Of a stretch of DNA of 64,000 nucleotides, positions 1 through 12,268 are shown piece by piece. Position 1 is the first letter of the stretch, and the number at the start of each line of letters is the position of its first letter. The DNA comes from Haliclona indistincta. Its lineage: Eukaryota > Porifera > Demospongiae > Haplosclerida > Chalinidae. A program made the translations under genes and the position numbers. The notes under the pieces are model-generated. The model was not told the DNA's origin, searched no databases, and was given only the letters and a program-made list of their open reading frames with translations. The stretch spans positions 1,738,134 through 1,802,133 of the forward strand of contig OZ024783.1 of NCBI GenBank assembly GCA_964017065.1. Reading direction: 5' to 3'.

Positions 1-3000
1 AACAGTGGTATACCTATACATGCATACAGTCACCAAAATAATATTGCAGAGCACAAACCATGAGCATCACTTACCATAACTTGCTATGGTGAAGAAAGCA
101 ATATAGCGTTTTTGATCTGCTATGAACACCTCGACTAGTATCACATACAAGACTACACCCTCCATTAGCATCCACATGAACATCACCAGATAGAGGTAGT
201 GAAGCAACACAGCAATGGCTGAACAGACAGCCTGCATGATACTGGAGAGTGAAGGAAATTGAGGACAGTCACAGTATATACCTCGTTCTCAGTTTTATTT
301 ATTCCAAATGTATGCAAAAGTTGAGCAGTGAACATACTACCACACAACATACAGTGAATGTAGTTACGCATGTTCCACAGAGATCTGTAAATAAAAAGAT
401 ACAACAAAAATAATCTATAATTATTGTACACTTTAATTTGTCTGACTTTTGTAGTACAAATGTGAGAATAGTAGCCAAGAGGAACACCAGTGAAATGGAT
501 GAGTAAACTTGCCAAATCAAAAATAATAGTGGTGGAATATTCTGAAGAAGTATAAATTATTATAGTAAAGAAATAATTTTATGCACTTTTGAATTAACTT
601 ATATATGTACATTATCTGGCTGCTCAGAACTGAGGAGAATAGCAAAGTGTGTGAGATGATTGCACGAGCACATCACAGAACCATTCTTGAAATATATTGT
701 ACTGCAACCACTGTTGTTCCAAAAATCAGAACCAACACTGTCTCTAAACATAAAAGCTCAGCTCATACTTAATATTATAGCAGTCTAGTTATAGGACTTA
801 CTGCAGGTTAGCAAACACACATTTAGTGTTGTTAGTCATTCTTGGAGCCAATTGCAAGTCAAAGAAAACAGTCACATTCTTTGATAGATTAGTGGTTTTG
901 CATTCATTACAAGCCAGTGTGGATGAGATAACTGAAGAAATAGGCCTGAAATTTGTGTACAGAAACTGGTTATAGCTGCAGAAATGTTTACAAGCTTACT
1001 CTTGAGTTCCCTCAGGCAGTAGATTAGAGATGTTCTCAAAATAGTAAGATGCAACAAATACTATCAAATAGGTAAAGCAATGTTTGGGACTAGCTATAGC
1101 ACTGTTGACATGTATACCTGATTCAGATATGTTTTCAAATATTTCATCAGGTAGGGAAATATAGTTGTTGTCAACTTGTATACCAGTGACACGCCCACTA
1201 CCAGGGGACACTTCCCTCGTCCTCACTCCTATAAAGGATATTCTAGTCATAACACATAGATTCAATATAACTGTCTACATACGTATTAAATCATATTTTG
1301 AGCTAACAGTTCTGTTCAGTTTAAGACTAAGAGCCACATCATCCAGTAAAGACAGAAATGAAACTGAACTAGAAGAATTTGCCTGAATAAAACAAATGGA
1401 TGTTTTGAAAACATCTTATTGCACTTTATGTAATATTTAAACCACACTAGGCGGTGCAGTACGCGATTTAAAGCACTAGGGTGGGGTCAATAACGGTCGA
1501 GAACGCGTTGATAATGCACGAGCCGAAGGCGAGTGTATTATCACGCTTTCGAGACCCTTTCGAGACCCTTTCGAGACCCTTTCGAGACCCTTTCGCTTTC
1601 GAAATGTTCGATGAGCCCTTGATATCGCGTAATGCACTGCCTGCATGGTGTGGTCTAAACGTTTTAGACCATATCACGTGACTTTCGCATTGAGCATTGA
1701 GCATTGTTTACATAAGAGTATATGTCTTAGTAACTTAACCAAGCAAAGAATTATTAAATTATTTGAGCTAAGAATTACTAAATTATCTTGCTGAAATTTT
1801 AACCTCGTAAATGCTGACCACTTCTCTCGTGTGTCTTTTGTGCTACTGGTCTCAAATTTGCGTCCTTTTACGCCAGTGAGTAGCCGCAATTGCCCACACT
1901 CAAGTCAGTCGATATGCCCCTCCCACTTCGAAAGTGAAGCTGATAAAGTGCAACGGCCTCGTCAAATTTTGCTCAAAGTTAGTATTTTGGGGCTGGATAC
2001 TGAAAAGTTCACACAAATAGCAGTGGTTTTGGAGAGTGCAAAACGTAGCCCAGATCATAGAGAATGAACAAAAATGTGTTTCCGAGCACCCTGAAGCCAT
2101 AAAATGCTCAAATTTTCTTGGTGGCCGTTTCGTTTTTCTTGAAATGTTGTGAAATTTTCACTGAAGCCATGGAAATACCGAAGCCAATACGTTTAGCGCA
2201 GGGGGCGCGCCGAAAACTAGTCAATTTTTTGCGGTTATTTGTAATTTAGCTTAATTTCGGAATATTTTAACACTTTTTGATAAAGTTATGGTGTCAGAAG
2301 TATGTATGTCGCCTAAAGGCGACAATAGGGGTTAACCCTTTAACCCCTAATGTCGCCTTTTGGCGACATACATACTTCAGACACCATAACTTTCTCAAAA
2401 AGTGTTAAAATATCCCAAAATTAAGCCAAATTGAAGAATACAAATAACAGCACCGGTTTTCGGCGCGCCCCCTGCGCTAAACGTTATGGCGACGGCATTT
2501 CTATGGCTTCAGTGCAAAATTCACAACATTTTAGGAAAAACAAAATGGCTGCCAAGAACATTGGGACATTTTATGGCTTCAGGGTGCTCGGAAACACATT
2601 TTTGAACATTCGCTATGATCTGGGCTACATTTTGCACTCACCAAAACCACTGCTATTTGTGTGTACTTTTCAGCAGCCAGCCCCAAAGTACTAACTTTGA
2701 GCAAAATTTGACGAGGTCGTTGCACTTTATCGGCTTCACTTTCGAAGTGGGAGGGGCATATTGACCGACTTGAGTGTGGGCAATTGCGGCTACTCACTGG
2801 GGTAAAAGGACGCAAATTTGAGACCAGTAGCTCAAAAGACACACGAGATATTCACGAGAGAAGTGGTCAGCATTTACGAGGTTAAAATTTCAGCTGGATA
2901 ATTTAGTAATTAAAGGGTTAAAGAGTTAATGCACACTTAAGTGTGTATTGCACACTTTTTGAGCAATCTGATTGGTTGAAAGTCACGTGGTATGGTCTAA

Positions 3001-4693
3001 GTTATTTTTGTAGATGTTTTAGACTGATGGAATTGAATATAACACTTACCTCAATTGGTACATCTTCAACAATGTTCAGAATCAACTGTAAGTATGTTTA
3101 CACAACAGATGATTAATTTTGATATCTAAACTAGAAATGGTGTTTAGCTGTACCTGTAGAAAAGTATCTGTTATTCCTTGTGTTGTGTTGAGTTGTTGCT
3201 GCACAGCTCTCATAACTAGATCCAATCGTTGAGTGATGGTGATAGTGTTTGGTAGTAGCTGACTTAGAATCATGAGACTATCTTCAGATAGAGCTAATTC
3301 AAGCTACATGCATGTATGAACAATATGCATGTTTACTTGACCTATAGTGATAACATACCAGTTCCTCTACTAGTTGCAGTGATGGATGACAGTGAACTGG
3401 TCTCCACTCTCCATTGCAGTGACATACTCTGGTAGCTATGCAGGAAAACGTTGATAAACTGTGTCTACATCACTACAATTACCATTTCCACCAAGAGAGC
3501 AAGTTTCGTCATGACTAGCTCGGCTAACAGTGCACTTTAGAGTTCCTTTCCAAACATCAACAGTCATGCACTTGGTGCCTAATAAAAGGGATACTCACTG
3601 TAATAACGGTTATGCGTTTTAACAAGTCATTTGTTACATGGAATGTTTATATCACATTTTGAGGATGCTAGCTCAGCTCAGTTAGTTTCGCTTCCGCATA
3701 ATTGCACATAGCCATAACACACTCATGCATTCCATGTAAAAGCACAACAATAAATGCTACATGGCTGAATTATTTTACTCACTACAAATCTCTAGTAACA
3801 AATGACCCGTTAAAGCAGCAATACTATTTTGCAGTGCAGTAATCGATTGTGCTTGCAGCTTCAGTAAGTTATGTATAATTATTATAATAATTATATGTAT
3901 TGATTGTATTTAAGTCGTGCATGCATGCATGAGCATGTACTGCATAATAAAATAATTATTATTTAATGCAAGTATTATGACTCACTAGTAGTAGCCTCAT
4001 CTGTTGAACTGTCACACAAAAGAGCATCATCTCTTAGCAGTGATCCATTCTGACTTATAAGTACAGAATAGAATGTACTATTTGAGGCACAAAGCTGAGT
4101 GATGTTGCTGCCACACCAGAAGCTTCCATCTCTCCATTGATTAAATACAATGTTACCAATAACACCAGTAGCACTGTCAACAGTTAAACAATGGCAGTGA
4201 TCAGCAGGAGACAGATCAATCCTGAACTGATAGTGTGGGTTAGCTACTGTGTCGGGAATAGTTCCATTAAATATCGTAGACAATGAAAATGTCAAGTTAT
4301 GAGCTGTACTGCAGTTATCTAAATAAAAACAATACACATGCACTGTTATATCGATTTAATCATGAGTCCCAAGACATGCTGTGATCATGGAATCTGTGAT
4401 CAACAGCATTGTGGTCAGACTGACTGACCTGAGACTGGAATCCATTGGATATACTTTCGTACTGGCAGCACACTTCCCTGTCGTGTGCTCACTCTGAAAG
4501 TAGGATGGGAGCCATCGCATTCTACTCCATCAGCTGTTAGTACAAGATTCAAGCTAAATCTGAGTATGAAAAGGCAGCAGTGTAAGTACCAATGACACAC
4601 AACACTGAGTGCTTACGTGTCTTGAGCATCTGCAAACCAATAAGATAGTTTGAAGCAGGAGAAGATCAGAGAGAAAAAGATGAGTCTTCTCAT
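1..4693 (-). CDS. Adhesion GPCR gene A, 3' part off window
   Basis: Multi-exon receptor read right to left. Exon 1 (4617-4693) encodes a signal peptide starting MRRLIFFSLIF. Exon 2 is 4439-4559, exon 3 is 3986-4318 (Cys-rich, many N-glycosylation sites), and exon 4 ends at 3578 on its upstream side. Exons 5-7 lie at about 3360-3430, 3150-3300 and 3050-3090. After a transposon-filled intron come the GAIN-like exons (about 860-1385), a GPS near 600-730 with CSCNHLTHFAILL, TM1 near 430-520 and TM2-TM4 in 1-370. Seen: the exon 4 to exon 5 intron is almost entirely deleted, the exon 4 donor is missing, and read-through meets a stop near 3443. Intron 7 uses a GT donor. Ectodomain is type I (as in C, G, J). 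Function is inferred from the family: a self-cleaving cell-surface receptor. It may be non-functional. Confidence 0.82.
1551..1594. repeat. 11-bp tandem repeat, four copies
   Basis: Four perfect copies of the unit gagaccctttc, inside intron 7 of receptor A just outside the nested inverted-repeat elements. No coding role is visible. Confidence 0.9.
1663..3001. mobile_element. Nested inverted-repeat element in intron 7 of receptor A
   Basis: An outer inverted repeat (about 1663-1687 against 2977-3001, sharing the core cacgtgactttc) encloses two head-to-head copies of a roughly 0.6-kb piggyBac-like MITE. The older, reversed copy spans about 1740-2331 plus a stub at 2922-2931. The younger copy sits at 2336-2917. 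The two copies form a nearly symmetric foldback centred near 2335. It lies between exons 7 and 8 and so can be spliced out. The short reading frames inside are not supported as genes. Confidence 0.8.
2336..2917 (+). mobile_element. piggyBac-like MITE inserted in the TIR of another copy
   Basis: The 582-bp element is flanked by TTAA on both sides (2332-2335 and 2918-2921) and has ends CCCTTTAA / TTAAAGGG. The TTAA it occupies lies inside the terminal repeat of the reversed copy: left flank ends ggggttaa, right flank resumes ttaaagag. A close relative lies at 20127-20718. TTAA duplication with CCC ends is typical of piggyBac-superfamily non-autonomous elements. No transposase is encoded. Confidence 0.82.
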
Positions 4694-5714
4694 CGTAGCC
4701 TGATCTAGCTTTGGCGGTGATGCATCACGGCGCGGGAACTATGATGGGATGCACCCACGCGATTGTACTTAGAAATTAGCCTAGGCGTGGTTACAAATTG
4801 GGTTATGGTGAAATCATGATCAGGTACTTTTACTGCTATGTTGTCTCCACACAGTATGTCACAGAGCTATGTACCCCAAGTTAAGACGGTGCCACAGGGC
4901 CTTCTATTAGCTGGGCAATTATGAGAAATTCTAAAAAGAAAAACTTGGCGGGTAAAATTAAAAGCATAATAGGCTCAGACCGAGCCATGCATGTTTTAAC
5001 ACTCATACACACACAGAAAATAATCTACCCCACAAAATACATTACTTTCGGTACTATTAAAAATATACCACAGCAGCTCCATAGTGAGTATACAAGTCTG
5101 TAGCCAACTGGCCGGGGTATTCTGATCCACCCATGATCTCATTTTAAGGTACACTTTGGGTATGTCCACGTACTACAGTTTGATGCTCAATGACTAAGAG
5201 ACATTATAGGAAACACATCTTGTTTAATTCTGATGCCCACCTCAGTATTTCAGTCGAGCAGGCTACAGCCCAGTAGCACATTATATGACAATGATGCAGC
5301 ATTTCTCCATCAATTCAGCTGCTGGTAGCCGGCTAAACTACCGGGTTTGAATTATACAATGCATCATGACACTCAGTTCTCTTTAGAGTTCATTGCCTCC
5401 AAACTCAAGTTCTGAGACCCTGAATTTTGCCTAATGGCAGCTTATACTGATCATGACATATTTAGTTTAGCTGAAAGATTTATGCACATCACTTCAGATA
5501 ATGTGGTTTGCTTTCGTGATCAACTCATGCAATACCATCGGAGATTGAGCTACTAATATTTATATCTATACTGTATAGGGGTAATTAGTTAATAGAAGAA
5601 TGCTTCCATAGGAGATCAAATGAATGCTGTCACATAATGGACATGTTTATAACACAGGGATATGACAATAAAGTAACAAGTATTAAAGAATTTCTCTTAA
5701 TTATTATAGTGTCT
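4694..5714. other. Intergenic spacer between receptors A and B
   Basis: About 4694-4920 is the upstream flank of receptor A. It matches the flank of G (43972-44190) and, inverted, that of J (about 61540-61791), so it is a candidate promoter region. About 4900-5714 is downstream flank of receptor B, matching 12640-13322 and 44170-44815, and probably includes its 3' UTR. No convincing gene is visible; small open frames here are not conserved between the copies. Confidence 0.6.
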
Positions 5715-8700
5715 TCACACTCTGTTCTCTCTAGAGTTCTTTGGCTGCAGATAGTTTTAAAATAATGATAAAAATTATTAAGAATTATGGTACAGCTTAC
5801 TGGGGTATGGTCTCTAAGAGCAATAAAAAAGTGTGAGTTTGACCACTTTGAAACCTTTTTCCATGACTTGATGTAAGCATCTCTTACCTATATACAAATT
5901 CAATGCACATTCTGTCGAATGATGTATAATAATTTCAAAGGTGCATGTGTAGAGGCACACACTTGTTTTGAGAGAGGAACTAGCAAGATGAATATAATGA
6001 TTCCTTGACAAGAAATGAAAATTAGTAGTATATGCCTGATCACAACAAGGTTAGTGTAAGTCACAAAAATTGTTTCAGCAATCCAAGGTAGCCCCATCAC
6101 AATTGTAAGTGAAATAATCACTTTTAACCAGTTCCTGCAAAATATTATGCATTAAGGCATATTTAATTTGATTGTTGCAGCTATTGTACTTTGCTGCGTC
6201 TACTTTGGATTTATTTTCTTGTTTTTTGTAATGTCGGTAAATTATGACAACAGCCATGATTAGAAATCCAGCATTGACCTAGAATATAGAAACGTTATAC
6301 TTATTTTATTCACTAATTAGTACACTTACCACAGTAATGAGAATAACAGGAGCTGTATATACCCAGACAAAGCCAGTTTCATAGCGAGTCAAACATCTGA
6401 TGTTGGTCACAATTATTACCGCACAAAAACTATTTAGAGCATACTCACACTATTAGGTGTCCATCTTCATAATACCCAAAATGGTTTCCTGTTATGTTCT
6501 CAGTGTTGACTAAGAATCCAAGAGGAACCACTAGACCCATGTATAACAGTGGTACACCTATATTATATCCAAAAAAATCACACAAAATTCTGATTCGTCA
6601 ATTACGCACCAAAGCTTGCTATGGTGAAGAAAGCGATGTAGCAGCGTTTGTGATGAGTGATGAAAACTACGACTAGTTTCATGTACAAGACCACACCCTC
6701 CATTAGCATCCACATGAACATCACCATGAACAAGTAGAGAAGCACCACAACAATGGCTGAACAGAGAACCTGAGTGCAGGAGAGCTCAGTAAGAAAACAA
6801 CAGTCTTCATCATCTTTACCTCATTCTCAGTTTGATATACCCCCGCTGAATAAACAAGCAGGGCACTGAACATACTACCACACAGCATACAGTGAATGTA
6901 GTTACGCATGTTCCACAGAGACCTGTAGTCAGTGAAGTGAAAATGTACAGCAAATATGACTATAATTTGGTCACACATGCATGCACCATGCATTATATAC
7001 ACCCTCCATTTCGGTGAGTGATGCACAATAATTATTACCAAATTAACTCAGCATGAATGCAGTACATAAGCATCATGAAACAATACGTGTGGTCTGACCT
7101 TTGAAGTGCAAATGTGAGAATAGTCACTAACAGAAACACTAGTGAGAAAGACACAAGGACATATTGAATTTGATAAGATATGTTCTCTATATCTACTTGA
7201 TGAGTCTGGAGTGAAAAATTCAATAATACTCAGGACTTTTTAACAAATATAATGATTATAATTCACGTACATTATCTGGGTGATCAAGAGTGAGGAGAAT
7301 AGCAAAGTGTGTGAGATGGTTGCACGAACACATCACAGAACCATTCTCAAAATTCATCGTACTGCAACCACTGTCATTCCAAATGTCAGCACCAACACCG
7401 TCCCTGAACAAAACCAATTATAACTGCATGCGTACACAGGTATTAAGTTTTTAACTCACTGTAAAAAATTAGCAAACACACATTTGATTTTATTAGTCGT
7501 TCTCGGAGTCAAATCAAAGAAAATCATCACATTCTCTGATAAGTTAGTGGTTTGACACTTATTGCAACTCAATGTCGAAGAAATGACAGGAGAAATAGGC
7601 CTAAAATAAGCATACATTGCATGGTGGTCAAAATATTGTGTCTATAGCTTACTGTCGAGCTCCCTCAGGCAGTAGATTAGAGATGTTCTCAAAATAGTAA
7701 GATGCAACAAATACTTTAAAAATCCAATTACTTTGGAAAGAAGACAAGAATGCTGTATACCTGATTCAGTGATATCTTCAAATATTTCTCCAGGCAATGT
7801 AATAGAGTTGTTGTCAACTTGTATACCAGTGACACGCCCACTACCGGGAAACACTTCTCTTATCTTTGCTCCTACATATAAAAGGAAAATAGCTACATCA
7901 TCATTACTCATGCAAGTATACGTATTGCGCCAGATGGTGAGATAACAGTTCTGTTCCGTCTGAGATTAAGAGCAACATCATCCTGTAGAGACAGAAACGA
8001 AGAATTAGAAATGTTTGCCTGAAACAAATCATGCCTATTAATACCAGAAATTTGCTATTATTTTTAACTAATATTTGTGAACCCTAAATTTCTTTAAAAT
8101 TTGATGCCGATTATCCTCATTACAAATGCAGAGAATTATGCCACGCGGTAGTCGTGGCATATTTAGGGTTGGGCGGAAAACAAGATGGCGGCTACACTTA
8201 GGCTAAACGCAATAATTCACGTATATCTTGGCTGTTGACGATATCAGGGGTATTTTAACTACCTAGGGGCTATTCTAAGAGGTAAGCGCTTACAATGAGT
8301 CTACTAATAAAGACTATAAGGCCAGGTGCTACGGGCATGAAAAGATGGCGTCTCGCCTGGAGGCACTACTACGGCACTGCCATATCTTCGCCGTACGGGC
8401 GTTTCAAGCTAATCTAATGTTCTGAAGTTCTTTGCACGATTTGTGCGATTACAAAGAGACCTTCAGAACCAAAAGAAACCAGGTCTAAGGTGGTAAACCA
8501 GAGTTCACGTGGTCACCCGTTTGTTCAACTTCTTTCTTCTTCTTATTCTTCTTCAGAGAGCCTAGCGCCGTGGCTAGTGAGCTATTCAAGACAAAACCTA
8601 CACAGAAACTACACTAGTCGTTGGGAGCAGTGCACCTGATATCTATTTAAGCCTAAAACACTAGCAGAAGCGAGTATTTCAAGAAAACAGCGATTTTTGG

Positions 8701-11700
8701 TCCATAATCAGACTCAATTCCATCATTCTTTTGAACTCCGTTACTAGGTTACGCCTACTCGCGCACGCCCGTGTATGTAATTATTCTAATACAAGCGCAC
8801 CTTAGTACAAATTGCTTGGAACGCGAGTGCTGCTGCCACTAGCAGTGTTCACAGCAGACAACGAGCAAATCGTCACTGTTACACCGGATTTTTCTGTTCA
8901 GGCTTGTAAGAATGCTAGCTTAAGCTTAGCTAATGTTGCATGGTATGTGTTGCATGCAGTGCAGACTGCAGAGTCGATTGAGTGTATGATCGATTGCGGA
9001 GCTGCCTGGGCACTTAGTTTTCTTTATACACTGTATTAGCATAAGTGCCAACTAAGTCATTAATAAAAAAAGAAAAGAAACAAGTAATAAAAACATTTTA
9101 ACCAAAATGGAAGAGATTTAGGGTTGGTACATTTATCGAAAAAGTATGGAAACAAGATTTGAAATGAAAAGGATTGTAACAATAGCAGTGTAATGCTACC
9201 TCCCTAAATTAACTGCTTTCGATAGTTGTGGTTAATTATTTTAATAGGGAGGTAGCATTACACTGCTATTGTTACAATCCTTTTCATTTCAAATCTTGTT
9301 TCCATACTTTTTCGATAAAATTAATGTACCAACCCTAAATCTCTTCCATTTTGGTTAAAATGTTTTTATTACTTTAAAAATGAAACTAATTCCTTAGCTT
9401 GCCTTTATTGGTAAATCTTCGACGATGTTCAGAAGCAACTGTAAGTTTGTTATTACATAACAGAGTATTATGATATCTAAACAACAGAGTGTATAGCTAT
9501 ACCTGTAGAAATGTCTCTGTTATTCCTTGTGTTGTGTTGAGTTGTTGCTGCACAGCTCTCATAAGGAGATCCAATCGCTGAGTGATGGTGGTAGTGTTTG
9601 GTAGTAGCTGACTTAGAATCATGAGACTATCTTCAGGTAGAGATGCTTCAAGCTACAGTACAAAGTGAAATAATTATTATGTGAAAAGATAATATACTAC
9701 CATACCAGTTCCTCTACTAGTTGTAGTGATGGATGACAGTGAACTGGTCCCCACTCTCCATTGCAGTGACACACTCTGGTAGCTGTATAATGTTGTACGT
9801 AGAAAGGAAATAACTTGGTAAAGCATAATTATGTAGAACAACATTCTGTATTTCAGTATAGGGCATGAAGTACATACTCATGTATGCAGACAGGTGTTAA
9901 TGAGAAATAACATAGCTACAAAAGTTTTATCACTTCTTGCATGGAAGATCTGACTATAAAGCATCTCCTCACAGTGTGGACCAATGTGTTAAGTCACTGG
10001 TGATTTTATACACACAATGGAGCATGATCAATGACTCATTATACACGGCCTATATGCCTTATCCTTGCAAGAAGTAATGAAACTGCTGCAGCACTACTCT
10101 ATCTGTGTAAGCAACTACCATTTGCATTGGAAAGTGTTGAGCAACTCTGAGTGTTTCTGATACTGCACTTTGGAGCTTCCTTCCAGACACCATCAATCAT
10201 GCACTTAGTGTCTGAAAGGGTTTACACAGCAACCATTTATAAACATTGTCTACATGACCAACATACCTTGATATGAGCTACAACTTTGTATCACAGGAAA
10301 TCCAGCATCGGAAATATTCAGACTCGCATCTGTTGAATTGTCACACAAAGGTGCACCATCTCTCAGCAGTGATCCATTCTGACTTATAAGTGCAGAATAG
10401 AATGTATTATTGTCACTATTTGAGGCACAAAGCTGAGTGATGTTGCTGCCACACCAGAAGCTTCCATGTCTCCATTGATTGAATATGATGTTACCAATAA
10501 CACCAGTAGCAATGTCAACATTTAAACAATGGCAGTGATCAGCAGGAGACAGATCAATCCTGAACTGATAGTGTGGGTTAGCTACTGTGTCGAGAGTAGT
10601 TCCGTTAAATATCGTAGACAATGAAAATGTCAAGTTATGAGCAGAACTGCAGTTGTCTACTGAATAATAAGGAATCGGTTAACATTAATTTTATTTCTTA
10701 TTAGGGAGGCACGGTAGTGACTCCCATATGTAGGAATGAACGAGAAAACAAAATGGCGGCAGCATACAATGTATTAGCGTTTAAACGCTGATATTTCGCC
10801 TGCATGGTGATGAATTTTATACGTCCAATGACACCTAGATCTGCTCTCTGGCGTTGCCCCATCTTACACTAGCAAGGAAATTGCTAGAAATTGCTACTTA
10901 AGTGACGAACCTGGAAACGGTGAAAATCGAGTTTCGTCACCCTCTTCGTTTTCTTCTTTCTTTCTTCAGCGCGCCTAGCGCCTTTACGCGAGCAGTGTCG
11001 AGACCAAAACATCCATGAACAGTCTTGAAATTCTTCTGGCAGGTGTCTTTTGGACTTAGTTTTTATCGAAACGTCGATATAAAATTAATTTGACGAGTTC
11101 ACGATCACGAACAGTTGTCAGCTCTGTGTTAGACGCCATTTGTTGATTATGCAATACACACGTGACCAACCACACGAAGGAGAGTATCGCCGTATGGGGA
11201 GCGCATATTGGCGTCTGGAGTCTTTGAAGAACAACCCACCGAGTAAGTTATCACCGTTCTGCTGCTCGCCAGATTGTCTATCACAGCCGTACATAATTTT
11301 GTAAACTAGAGTGGGTGGGGGGGACTCGAGCGCTTGCAGAATGCATGAGCTAGTTTCATCACTTAGGAAAAATAAATTTTGAGCTACAAGTTAAAAGGTC
11401 ACATAAAGAAATTATCAACAACAGCAAACTAAACTAATTGTGTAAACAAAGAAATACATGATCTTGCCGAATTCGCACTGCACCAAAAATTTGCACCGAA
11501 CTGCACCAAAAATTTGAAACTCAAAAGGGACACCAACAAGAAAATATAAAGATTTCTAACGAAATCAAAATGATGTAGGGATTAATGAAATCTGTTACTG
11601 GTCCACAATGTAAACCAACAAGGAACTAGCATGGAATGGTAACACGATTGACTTGCTAACAGACTATAGATCCCTACATCAGTGGCTGTACATAAGATCA

Positions 11701-12268
11701 ATATTTTGTAACAGTCAAGTTGAATTCAATTCAATGCACTTTGGTGTCAGTCAATGGCAACTAGCTGAATTAGCTATAGTCTGCCAAAGCAGTCTCTGAT
11801 GTAGGATCTATGGTCTGTTAGCAAGTCAATCGTGTTACCATTCCATGCTAGTTTCTTGTTGGTTTAGATTATGGACCAGTGGTAGATTTCACAACCCTAC
11901 ATCCTTTTCGATTCCGTTAGAAATCTTTTTATTTTCTTGTATAAATACTGACTGACCTGAGACTGGAATCCATTGGGTATATTGTCTTACTGGCAGCACA
12001 CTTCCCAGTCGTGTGCTCACTCTGACAGCAGGATGGGAGCCATTGCATTCTACTCCATCCGCGAAGACAATGTTCAGACTGAATCTATTAGAAACAGAGG
12101 CGAGCTAACAGTGATTCAGCTAGTACTGCTAAGCTGTCTATATCTTCATCAGTGACTATGCTACTCATCAGATAGTACTTACACATCTTGAGCATCTGCA
12201 CTAAACCAATCTGATAACAAGCAGACGATGATCAGAGAGAGCACAACTTGCTGAGTTGCTGTGTACAT
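5715..12268 (-). CDS. Adhesion GPCR gene B, apparently intact
   Basis: Twenty-one exons can be placed: 12183-12268, 11957-12084, 10267-10656, 10119-10211, 9706-9782, 9503-9652, 9403-9438, 7922-8018, 7761-7871, 7653-7713, 7460-7600, 7271-7403, 7099-7205, 6820-6922, 6610-6769, 6449-6557, 6330-6396, 6190-6278, 5963-6134, 5801-5887, 5715-5744. They sum to 2427 bases, 808 codons plus stop. Order: signal peptide, Cys-rich ectodomain, short type II exon 4, CHCNGEWG module, GAIN-like region, GPS (KCVFANF, then CSCNHLTH), seven TM segments, SLWNMRNYIHC in TM2, LVPLSKQ joined to VRDAYIKSW as helix 8, C-terminus PKNSRENRV. Intron 7 has a GC donor. Role by family: adhesion receptor autocleaved between L and T of HLT. 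The ligand is unknown. Exon 1 is rearranged (see findings). Splice sites are predictions by comparison between copies. Confidence 0.85.
8137..9375. mobile_element. 1.2-kb insertion in intron 7 of receptor B
   Basis: Compared with receptor H (47160-47275), intron 7 of B is interrupted after gcagagaat and resumes at aaaaatgaaac. The inserted DNA ends in a foldback (9082-9374); its left portion (8137-9060) is not recognised. The open frame at 8812-9039 has no recognisable domain and is not called as a gene. Family unassigned. Confidence 0.6.
9082..9374. repeat. Foldback with ~120-bp arms
   Basis: The left arm starting aagtaataaaaacatttt is repeated in inverse orientation ending at 9374, around a short loop near 9220. 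The arms look nearly identical, so this is a recent hairpin-type MITE or a recently converted repeat. It forms the right end of the intron 7 insertion in receptor B. Confidence 0.85.
10700..11945. mobile_element. Insertion in intron 2 of receptor B, ends in a foldback
   Basis: Intron 2 of B is far longer than in C or G. The extra DNA holds an unrecognised left part (about 10700-11500) and a foldback at about 11531-11943. The foldback arms share a stretch containing agtcaatcgtgttaccattcc and a motif reading ttaccattccatgctag. No coding capacity is recognised. The outer boundaries are uncertain because no target duplication could be fixed. Confidence 0.6.

Noticed and set aside
8812..9039. 75-codon plus-strand frame in the intron 7 insertion of receptor B
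   Set aside because: No recognised domain, no splice context and inside an insertion; insufficient support.
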